64,000 nt of DNA, from the NCBI GenBank assembly GCA_001689495.1, contig LUJS01000047.1, positions 1 through 64,000 on the forward strand, given 5' to 3'. The number at the start of each line of letters is the position of its first letter. Position 1 is the stretch's first letter. This stretch comes from Bacteroidales bacterium M8. GTDB lineage: Bacteria; Bacteroidota; Bacteroidia; Bacteroidales; Muribaculaceae. Shown here one piece after another: positions 53,378-60,987 of this stretch. The notes beneath the pieces were generated by a model. The model did no database searches. It was given only the letters and a program-made list of their open reading frames with translations, and had not been told where the DNA came from. The translations under genes and the position numbers were made by a program.

Positions 53378-54370
53378 ATGGATATGAAAAGGATTATCAG
53401 CGCGCTTATGCTCGGTGGGGTCATCCTGACCGGGTGCGCAACTTCTAACGGAACCGAAAAGACAGATATGGAATCACAGACCCAAACCGCGGACTCGTCC
53501 GTAGTCTATATGACGAACGAAATCTCGCCCGAAGCTATTCTCAAGCTCTACAAGGCCCTCGGACGCGAGGCCAAGGGAAAAGTGGCCGTCAAGATCTCGA
53601 CAGGCGAGCCCGGCGGCCACAACTTCCTCAGCCCCAAACTTATCGAGCCGTTTGTCAAGGAGGTCAACGGCACGATAGTCGAGTGCAACACCGCCTATGA
53701 GGGCGGACGATTCAAGACCGAAGACCACCTGCGCGCCGCCGAGGAGCACGGATTCACGGCCATTGCCCCTGTCGACATCATGGATGCCGAGGGTGAGGTG
53801 AAACTGCCCGTCGAGAACGGCAAGCACCTCAAGTACGACATCGTGGGCTCGCACTATCCCGGCTATGACTTCACCGTGATTCTCTCGCACTTCAAGGGAC
53901 ATGCCATGGGCGGCTTTGGCGGAGCCGTCAAGAACATGTCGATAGGCATAGCCTCGTCCAACGGCAAGAGCTACATCCACACCGCCGGCAAGCTCGAGAC
54001 AGCCGAGGGCATCTGGCAGAACACGGCCGAGCAGGACATATTCCTCGAGGCGATGGCCGAGGCCGCAAAGTCGATAGCCGATCACTGCGGCGACAACATC
54101 ATCTATATCAATGTCGCCAACAACCTGTCTGTCGACTGTGACTGCGACTCGCACCCCGCCGACCCGCAGATGCACGACATAGGCATACTGGCGTCGCTCG
54201 ACCCCGTGGCTCTCGACAAGGCCTGCACCGACCTCGTGCGCTCGTCAGACGACCAAGGCAAGATTCATCTGATAGAGCGCATCGACTCGCGCCACGGTAT
54301 GCACACCCTCGACTACGGCGAGGAGATCGGGCTGGGCTCGCAGGCCTACAAGCTGGTCAAGCTCGACTGA
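53378..54370 (+). CDS. DUF362-domain lipoprotein
   Basis: 330 residues. A lipoprotein signal (IISALMLGGVILTGC) may start at the ATG at 53378 or at the third codon (53384). The DUF362 core is visible (VAVKISTGEPGGHNFLSP...HFKGHAMGGFGGAVKNMSIG...LASLDPVALDKACTDLV, in parts). In other members the domain is tied to Fe-S proteins, but the Cys-rich ferredoxin part is missing here and only a few Cys occur (VDCDCDSHP). Function is unknown. It is monocistronic and followed by a hairpin at 54397-54419. Confidence 0.82.
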   Translation: MDMKRIISALMLGGVILTGCATSNGTEKTDMESQTQTADSSVVYMTNEISPEAILKLYKALGREAKGKVAVKISTGEPGGHNFLSPKLIEPFVKEVNGTIVECNTAYEGGRFKTEDHLRAAEEHGFTAIAPVDIMDAEGEVKLPVENGKHLKYDIVGSHYPGYDFTVILSHFKGHAMGGFGGAVKNMSIGIASSNGKSYIHTAGKLETAEGIWQNTAEQDIFLEAMAEAAKSIADHCGDNIIYINVANNLSVDCDCDSHPADPQMHDIGILASLDPVALDKACTDLVRSSDDQGKIHLIERIDSRHGMHTLDYGEEIGLGSQAYKLVKLD

Positions 54371-54378
54371 GCCTACTG

Positions 54379-55836
54379 TCACCATATCGAATCCAGAGGC
54401 CGGGCCGTGAGTCCGGCCTTTGTATTGCCGTGCAGGGAGAATATCTCGGCACCGTCAGCACCCTCGGGCGCGTATGTGAGCAGGGTGAATACCTTGCGCC
54501 CGCCCTCGGCAAATATCTCGATGGTAGACTTGTCTACAAATATGTCGAGGTCGAGGGTATTTCCGGCCACAGGGATGCGGGCACAGGCAATGCGGTCGAA
54601 TTTAGGAATCACGGCATCGGTCGAATTCGTGCGGTCTACGGTCAGATAGTGCGACTCGGTGTCATAGCTCACCGTGACCTTGCGCCCTTCGCCCACACAG
54701 AGATTCAAGCCCGTCACGTCGGGCTTGTCGGCCTCGAGCGACACTTTCAGCTCATACACGTTGCCCATGCGGCTCACATCGCCGAGGCGGGTCACACCCG
54801 GTTTCAGTCTGAGCCGGGACACCGACTCCGAGCGGACAAGGGCACCGACAGCCTCGACGGGGCTCTGACGCAGCCTGAGGCCGTCGGGGGTCTGACAGAG
54901 AGTGAGCCTGCGCGGCAGCGACCAGATACCCTTGCCCCACTCTGATGGTGCGGTCTGCGCATAATCCCATGTATTGACCCATCCTATTGTATGGACCTCA
55001 TCCGAATCGGGATCGTCGAAGTTCTGAAATACCCTCGAGGCGTAATAGTCGAGCCCCTCGTCGACATACAGTGGCTCGGCATAAGGATGGTCGGGGATAA
55101 AACGTGTGCCGTCGAAGTCGCCGACAAAATACTGTTCTCTCGCCCAGTTCACGGACACGAGAAGCACCCACTTCTTACGGTCGGTGCCCTCGACGGGAAC
55201 CCTGAACATGTCGGGACACTCCCACGACCGCTCGTTGTCGCCCATCGGGCCGAAATCGCTCAGCCACTCCCAGTGCTTCAGGTCGGTAGAACCATAGAAA
55301 GCCACCTTCTTCTCAAGGGCCTTTGCCACGAGCATTATCCAGCGGCCATTCTCATGGTCGCGTATCACGGTCGGGTCGCGGAACTCTGTGCTCCAGATGT
55401 CTACGACCGGATTGAGGTCATAATATTGGTATGTCATGCCGCCGTCGCGACTGAACGCAATGCTCTGCGACTGTTTTTTGGTGCGCTCGTCAAACGACGT
55501 GAATGCCGCAATGAGGGCATCCGGTCCATATCCCGCAGTATTCTCCCTGTCGGCCACGACACTGCCGGTGAAGGTGGCTATCCCATCGGGGAGCCCCTTG
55601 ATGGAGTGGTCGCTGAACTCGGTCCAGTGCACGAGGTCGTCGCTATATGCCCCGCCCCAGCTATAGGCGAGATAGCGGCCATTGTACTTTACGGTGCCGC
55701 AAGGGTCACCGATCCAGCGCGACTTGGGGGTGAAATGATATTGCGGACGATATTTTTCGCGATAGAGCGCGGCATCATCCGCGACCGCCGACAAGGCGGC
55801 AAGGCAGAACGAGAGTATGACTATGAGCTTGTTCAT
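54379..55836 (-). CDS. GH32 family fructan hydrolase
   Basis: 485 residues with a Sec signal peptide (MNKLIVILSFCLAALSAVA). The five-bladed propeller carries the GH32 landmarks: the nucleophile motif is RWIGDPCG (Asp44) in place of the usual WMNDPNG, with FRDPT (Arg153, Asp154) and the acid/base WECPD (Glu206). A C-terminal beta-sandwich with KSTIEIFAEGGRKVFT follows. It should cleave fructan (levan or inulin) or sucrose-like bonds in the periplasm or at the surface. It follows SusCD and a hairpin at 55857-55888 in the same direction. Whether it is an endo- or exo-enzyme cannot be told. Confidence 0.9.
   Translation of the reverse strand: MNKLIVILSFCLAALSAVADDAALYREKYRPQYHFTPKSRWIGDPCGTVKYNGRYLAYSWGGAYSDDLVHWTEFSDHSIKGLPDGIATFTGSVVADRENTAGYGPDALIAAFTSFDERTKKQSQSIAFSRDGGMTYQYYDLNPVVDIWSTEFRDPTVIRDHENGRWIMLVAKALEKKVAFYGSTDLKHWEWLSDFGPMGDNERSWECPDMFRVPVEGTDRKKWVLLVSVNWAREQYFVGDFDGTRFIPDHPYAEPLYVDEGLDYYASRVFQNFDDPDSDEVHTIGWVNTWDYAQTAPSEWGKGIWSLPRRLTLCQTPDGLRLRQSPVEAVGALVRSESVSRLRLKPGVTRLGDVSRMGNVYELKVSLEADKPDVTGLNLCVGEGRKVTVSYDTESHYLTVDRTNSTDAVIPKFDRIACARIPVAGNTLDLDIFVDKSTIEIFAEGGRKVFTLLTYAPEGADGAEIFSLHGNTKAGLTARPLDSIW
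54397..54419. terminator. Short GC hairpin after the DUF362 gene
   Basis: Seven-base arms AGGCCGG/CCGGCCT with a 9-base loop, followed on the plus strand by a short T run. It overlaps the 3' end of the GH32 coding region and may terminate the DUF362 transcript. Confidence 0.45.
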
Positions 55837-55848
55837 GATTCAGAATTT

Positions 55849-55888
55849 GAAAAAAAGTGGAGGCCCGGTCGCCCGACCAAGCCTCCAC
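55849..55888 (-). terminator. Hairpin with T run between SusD and GH32 genes
   Basis: Outer arms GTGGAGGC/GCCTCCAC (55857-55864, 55881-55888) enclose inner arms GGTCG/CGACC. On the minus strand a run of T follows at once. This is a factor-independent terminator or attenuator after SusD, which would lower GH32 expression relative to SusCD. Confidence 0.65.
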
Positions 55889-55969
55889 GGGTCAGTAACC
55901 CAAAATAACCTTTATTACCTTAAAAATCTATTTATCTGACTATTGACTTTTTTACCTTAGAAATTGTAC

Positions 55970-57742
55970 TCAGAACGAGGGATAGCCGGGATTCTGGACG
56001 TAGATGCCGCCCGAGAAGTTGTACTGGGCCACGGGCACGGGGAAGTATTCCTCGCCGGTATCGAAGCGGGCCTCCTTATAATATATGCGGGTGTCCTTCT
56101 CGGCCTCGAAATAGTTGTTCATGGTCTCCTTGGCTATGCCCCAGCGCACGAGGTCGAAGAATCGCTCGCCCTCCATGGCCTTCTCCAGACGCATCTCGGT
56201 GCGCAGGGCCTTGCGGGCATAGTCCTGATTCCAGCCTTCGGCGGGATAGAGACCGATCTTATAGTTGGCAGCGTCCTTCGAGGCATCGTTGAAGTCCTTG
56301 ACATAGGCGCTGTTCATGGCACGGCCACGCACGCGGTTTATCAGCTGTCGGGCCTCCTCCAGACCGGTGCCGCCGATCTCTATGAGGGCCTCGGCCTTGT
56401 AGAGCAGCAGGTCTGCATAGCGGATTATCTGCCAGTTGAGCGCCGATGCACCCCAAGGCCAGCCCTGCGTGGCGTCCTTTGACTCGGGCGAGAGCCAGAA
56501 ACGCTTGGTGTTGTTGTATCCGTATGCGTCGCTGTTGCGCACCCACAGACCGCAGGCACTACCGGTATAGGTCTTGTAGCGGATGGTGGGACGACCGGTC
56601 ACGAAGTCGAGACGGGGATCGACATTGCCGTCGATGTTGGCCAGCCTGTAGCCGCCGTCGCTCTCGAACTCGACCTTGCCGTAGTCGGGACGCGACTGAT
56701 AGTCAAACACGGGGAGGCCGTTGGCGTCGGTCTGATATGCGTTGATGAGGTCTTGCGAGGGAAGGAAGAATCCGTCGCCCTGCCACGGACAGCCGGGGCC
56801 TGTCATCGAGTTGAGGAGCATGCTCCAGTTGATGCGGCCTACGCTGCTCGACCCGTCATCCTTCGAGAACTGGATGGCAAACACCGATTCGGGTCCGTTC
56901 TCATATTCGAGCATGTCGAGTTTCTGGAAGTCATCGAGGAGATCATATCCGTCGATGCCGTCGATAAGCTCGACAACCTCCTTGAGCAGTTCCTTGTCCA
57001 CATCGACCACGGCGTTGGTCTGGGGATCCTGACGGTATGCCTGATAGAGCTTGACTTTGGCAGCGTATGCACGGGCGATGCGGCGGTTGATGCGGCCTAT
57101 CTCGTCCTGAGTGTCGGGCAGGTCCGATGCTGCGTCCAGAAGGTCGTCGGCTATGCGGGCCAGATGCTGTTCGCGGCTGAACTCATCGTTGCGCACCGAT
57201 GTATAGGCGTTCTCGGGCAGGTCGATGTCCATGTAGGGGATGCGGTTGAAGAGGCGCACGAGCTCGAAGTACCAGTGGTCGCGGATGACGCGGATCTCGG
57301 CTATGCGCGAGGCTTTTGCCTTGATCACATTCTCGTCTACCTTGTTTAGGGCGCGGATGGCCGAGTTGCAGCGCGAGATGCCGCAGTAGACATTAAACCA
57401 CTTGCCGTCCAGAAAACCGTTGTTGGGCTGAATCTTGGCGGTCTCCATGTCGTGTATCTCCCATGCGTCGGTCTCGCCGCCGCCACCCTTGTATGCGTTG
57501 TCGGCGCGGACCTCGCCATAGCTCCAGTTGGTGACGGGGAACCAGTGCGGATCGTTTGAGTCGGCATAGCGGCAGCCGAAGGTGGCGTATGCGCCGTTGA
57601 CCAGCAGGTCTACTGCCATCGGGTCGTTCATGTTGCCCTCCGAGAGGGGACCCTGAGGCTTGTTTTCGAGGAATTCGTCGCTGCACGAGCTCAATGCGAG
57701 TGTTGCGGCGAGGGATATGGTGATGATATTGCGGAGTTTCAT
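55970..57742 (-). CDS. SusD/RagB-like surface glycan-binding lipoprotein
   Basis: 590 residues. The lipobox LALSSC (Cys near 20) is followed by SusD-typical helical TPR-like segments (AIRALNKVDENVIKAKASRI, AEIRVIRDHWYFELVRLFNRIPY in parts) and the conserved C-terminal part (ADLLLYKAEALIEIG...LINRVRGRAM...LRTEMRLEKAMEGERFFDLVRWG). It binds oligosaccharide at the outer surface and closes over the SusC channel. Gene order SusC-SusD with 23 bases between is standard. Confidence 0.95.
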   Translation of the reverse strand: MKLRNIITISLAATLALSSCSDEFLENKPQGPLSEGNMNDPMAVDLLVNGAYATFGCRYADSNDPHWFPVTNWSYGEVRADNAYKGGGGETDAWEIHDMETAKIQPNNGFLDGKWFNVYCGISRCNSAIRALNKVDENVIKAKASRIAEIRVIRDHWYFELVRLFNRIPYMDIDLPENAYTSVRNDEFSREQHLARIADDLLDAASDLPDTQDEIGRINRRIARAYAAKVKLYQAYRQDPQTNAVVDVDKELLKEVVELIDGIDGYDLLDDFQKLDMLEYENGPESVFAIQFSKDDGSSSVGRINWSMLLNSMTGPGCPWQGDGFFLPSQDLINAYQTDANGLPVFDYQSRPDYGKVEFESDGGYRLANIDGNVDPRLDFVTGRPTIRYKTYTGSACGLWVRNSDAYGYNNTKRFWLSPESKDATQGWPWGASALNWQIIRYADLLLYKAEALIEIGGTGLEEARQLINRVRGRAMNSAYVKDFNDASKDAANYKIGLYPAEGWNQDYARKALRTEMRLEKAMEGERFFDLVRWGIAKETMNNYFEAEKDTRIYYKEARFDTGEEYFPVPVAQYNFSGGIYVQNPGYPSF

Positions 57743-57765
57743 TGTTTTAGCGTGATTTAAGGAGA

Positions 57766-60700
57766 TTAGAAACCGAACTGGATGCCGAATGTGTACTGGC
57801 GCGGGAGGGCGTAGGGATAGCCGAGACCCTCGGGGTCAGCGCCGCTGTACTTGGTGATGGTGAACACGTTCTGGGCTTGGAAGTAGACGCGGGCGTTCTT
57901 GAGGCACAGTTTCTGCTGCACGGTCTTGGGGAGCGTGTAGCCCAGCGAGAGGGTCTTGAGGCGAACGAACGAGCCGTCCTCGATGAAGTATTCCGAGCCC
58001 TCGTTCTCGCCGTTCGAGTTGTCTACCTGAGGCGCGGGGATGTCAGAGGCATAATAGCCTGTCTCGGTGAATCGGTCGTATGCCTCGGCGGCTCCGAGCA
58101 ACTGAGTGCCGTGGTTGCCGGTCCAGAGGGGGAAGAAGTCGGTATAGAACTTCGAGTTGTTCCAAGCGTCGCGGATGATGCTGTTGAAGAAGAGGCTGAG
58201 GTCGAATCCCTTCCAGTTGGCGCCGAGGTTGAGGCCGAACTGAGCCTTGGGCAGGTCTGTGCCGAGCCATGTGCGGTCGCGGTCGCTGATCTCGCCGTCG
58301 CCGTCGGTGTCAACGTAGCGCACGCGGCCCACTGCGGGATTGCCGAAGCTGATCTTGTATTTCTCGCGATAGGCGTCGACCTCGGCCTGAGTGCGGAATA
58401 TGCCGTCTGTCTTGTAGCCCATCCACGATCCGAGAGGCTGGCCCACGATGCTCTTGTCGCGGCCGTTGCCGCCGCCCCATGTGTAGTAGATGTCGTTCAT
58501 CAGTCCGGTCACCTCGTTCTGCATGGCGGTGACGTTGAGGCTGACATTATAGCTGAAGTCCTTGTTGAGCGACTGGCGCCATTCGGCCGTGATCTCGACA
58601 CCCTTGTTGACCATCGAGCCGCCGTTATACCAACAGTATCCGCCCTCGCCGATGGTGGCGATATAGGGTTTCTCGACCAGCATGTCCTTGGTCTTCTTGT
58701 GGAAGTAGTCGAACGACAGTGTCAGGCGGTTGTTGAGCAGCGCGGCGTCAAAGCCTACGTTGGTCTGATAGGTCTTCTCCCAAGTCAGGTCGGGATTGGT
58801 GCTGCGCGAGCGCAGTGCGCCTGGGAGCAGGGAGTTGCCGCCGCCGATGGCATAGGCTGCCCTGTCGAGGTCCATTGCATACTTGGCATAGAATGCGTCG
58901 TTGGCAATGATGTCGTTGCCATTGACACCGTATGCACCCCTTATCTTGAGGTCGGTGAGCCAGTTGCGGGTGCCCTCCATGAAGTTTTCCTGTGAGATGC
59001 GCCAGCCGGCCGAGAACGAGGGGAACCAGTCGTAGTTGTGCCGGGCCGAGAGGCGCGACGATGCGTCGCGGCGCATGGTGACCGATGCGAGATACTTGTT
59101 GTCCCAAGTATAGTTGAACTTGCCGAACAGCGAGAACATCGAGTAGTTAGAGGCTCCCGAGCCTGTGTTCTTGTTGGCGCTCACGTTGCCGAGATAGAGA
59201 TAGTTGGGATCTTCGATCTCGAGGCCCTTGCCCTCGCCGAACATGTCCTCGAAGTGGTTGCGCTTGGCCTCGACGCCGACGAGGGCCATGATTGAGTTCT
59301 TGCCGAAGTCGGCGTTATACTGTGCGGTGTTGGTCCAGACCCAGTCTACGGTCTTGCTTGAATACTGATAGAGCGAGTTGGTCTTGTCGCGCAGGTTGGC
59401 GGGGGTGAAGTTCTTGTCCGATCCGTTGTGGTAGTTGATGCCGAAGTTGGTGCGGATGACGAGATTCTTTATCGGCTCGACCGAGAGGTATGTGTTGCCG
59501 AACACGCGCCAGTATTCGTGCTTGTTGGCGCTCTCCTCGTTGATCTGGCGGATAAGGTTGGGCGTATCGTTGAGACCGAACGCCACTTGGTCGTTATAGT
59601 TGCCCTCGGCGTCATAGACGGTGCGTGCGGGGTGCATCTTGATGGCGTTCTCCTCGATGCCGCCGGGTGCGTTGTGCTGGCGCCACCAGTTGACGGTGAC
59701 GTTGCCGCCGGCACGCAGGCGGTTGTTGAGGAATCCGTAGTCGGAGCTGAAGCGGGCGTTGGCTTTTTGGAAGTCCGAGCCCTTGATGATGCCGTCGTGG
59801 TCAAGCCAGCTCAGTGAGAGTGACGACGATCCGTTCTCGTCGCCCTTCGAGAGACCCACGCTATAGGTCTGCATCAGGGCCGTGCGGTGTATCTCTTTCT
59901 CCCAGTCGGTGTTCTGCGGATTGACCAAGACGCCGTTGAGGTTGGCGTAAGGCTGGAGCTTGGGAGTGGCGCCGTTGCCATAGAGCTCTGAGTTGGGTGT
60001 GGTGCCGTAAGAGTATTTGTATGCCGACCAATACACCTGACCCCACTGGTCGGCGTTGAGCATGTCGAGGCCGCTCTGATAGGTCTGCAGCGTCAGCGTG
60101 GCGTCGAACGTCACGTTGCACTCGCCCTTCTTGGCGCGCTTGGTGGTGATGATGATGACGCCATTGGCTGCCTGTGCGCCATAGATCGAGGCCGAAGCGG
60201 CATCCTTGAGCACCTGTATGGACTCGACATCGTTGCTGTTGAGGATGGTGCCGGGATTCTCGCGGGTCATCACGCCGTCTATCACATAGAGGGGGCCGTT
60301 GGCCTCGCCGCGGAACGACGACGCGCCACGTATCGAGGTGCCGGTGCTGAGACCGCCGGGCGTACCGTCGGTGGTGATGTTCATGCCGGCCACGCGACCC
60401 TGCAGCGACTGTATGACGTTGCCCGTGGGGGTGTCTGACACATCTTTCATCTTGACGACCGCAACCGAGCCGGTGAGGTCTGATTTCTTTTCCGACGAGT
60501 AGCCGACAACGACAACCTCGTCGAGTATCTCGCTGTCTTCGCTCAGGAATACAGTGACCGTGGGCTGAGCCTCGACCGTGGCGGTGACATAGCCCACATA
60601 AGAAACATTGAGCTTGGACCCTTCGGGCACCGATATGGTGAAGTTGCCGTCGAGGTCGGTGGCGGTGGCGGCCTTCGTACCCTCAGACATGACCGACGCT

Positions 60701-60819
60701 CCGATCAGGGGCTCGTCGTCTGTTTTCGAAAATACTGTCCCGTGCACCGTGATGTTCTGTGCCTGTACGCCTATGGCTGCCAGCAGCACGTACAACGCAT
60801 AAAGGATTGCTTTTTTCAT
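57766..60819 (-). CDS. SusC/RagA-like TonB-linked outer-membrane transporter
   Basis: 1017 residues from the ATG at 60819, which opens the signal MKKAILYALYVLLAAIGVQA; the frame is open further upstream but without signal character. A carboxypeptidase-regulatory-like domain (ITVHGTVFSKTDDEPLIGASV...) is followed by a TonB plug (DEVVVVGYSSEKKSDLTGSV, IQVLKDAASASIYGAQAANG) and a large barrel ending YALPRQYTFGIQFGF. It imports fructan oligosaccharides with the SusD partner. A TAACTTTG -7 element (minus strand, 60849-60856) lies upstream. Confidence 0.95.
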   Translation of the reverse strand: MKKAILYALYVLLAAIGVQAQNITVHGTVFSKTDDEPLIGASVMSEGTKAATATDLDGNFTISVPEGSKLNVSYVGYVTATVEAQPTVTVFLSEDSEILDEVVVVGYSSEKKSDLTGSVAVVKMKDVSDTPTGNVIQSLQGRVAGMNITTDGTPGGLSTGTSIRGASSFRGEANGPLYVIDGVMTRENPGTILNSNDVESIQVLKDAASASIYGAQAANGVIIITTKRAKKGECNVTFDATLTLQTYQSGLDMLNADQWGQVYWSAYKYSYGTTPNSELYGNGATPKLQPYANLNGVLVNPQNTDWEKEIHRTALMQTYSVGLSKGDENGSSSLSLSWLDHDGIIKGSDFQKANARFSSDYGFLNNRLRAGGNVTVNWWRQHNAPGGIEENAIKMHPARTVYDAEGNYNDQVAFGLNDTPNLIRQINEESANKHEYWRVFGNTYLSVEPIKNLVIRTNFGINYHNGSDKNFTPANLRDKTNSLYQYSSKTVDWVWTNTAQYNADFGKNSIMALVGVEAKRNHFEDMFGEGKGLEIEDPNYLYLGNVSANKNTGSGASNYSMFSLFGKFNYTWDNKYLASVTMRRDASSRLSARHNYDWFPSFSAGWRISQENFMEGTRNWLTDLKIRGAYGVNGNDIIANDAFYAKYAMDLDRAAYAIGGGNSLLPGALRSRSTNPDLTWEKTYQTNVGFDAALLNNRLTLSFDYFHKKTKDMLVEKPYIATIGEGGYCWYNGGSMVNKGVEITAEWRQSLNKDFSYNVSLNVTAMQNEVTGLMNDIYYTWGGGNGRDKSIVGQPLGSWMGYKTDGIFRTQAEVDAYREKYKISFGNPAVGRVRYVDTDGDGEISDRDRTWLGTDLPKAQFGLNLGANWKGFDLSLFFNSIIRDAWNNSKFYTDFFPLWTGNHGTQLLGAAEAYDRFTETGYYASDIPAPQVDNSNGENEGSEYFIEDGSFVRLKTLSLGYTLPKTVQQKLCLKNARVYFQAQNVFTITKYSGADPEGLGYPYALPRQYTFGIQFGF

Positions 60820-60848
60820 GACTATTTGATTGGTAAAAATTTCTGACG

Positions 60849-60856
60849 CAAAGTTA
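60849..60856 (-). promoter_or_regulatory. -7 promoter element of the SusC operon
   Basis: TAACTTTG on the minus strand, 30 bases before the SusC start. Binding sites for the AraC-type output domain of the hybrid sensor should lie just upstream, around 60870-60960, but no clear repeat is recognisable by eye. Confidence 0.5.
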
Positions 60857-60987
60857 TCATCCATATCGGTCATCGGTCTGTCACAGATGTTGCATGGGCT
60901 ATAAAAATTGTTGCAATGCCTGATATTTGCTATACTATGCGTTTTTTTTATCATCCCCTCCCCCATTCCGGGGCTCCTGACGTCACG

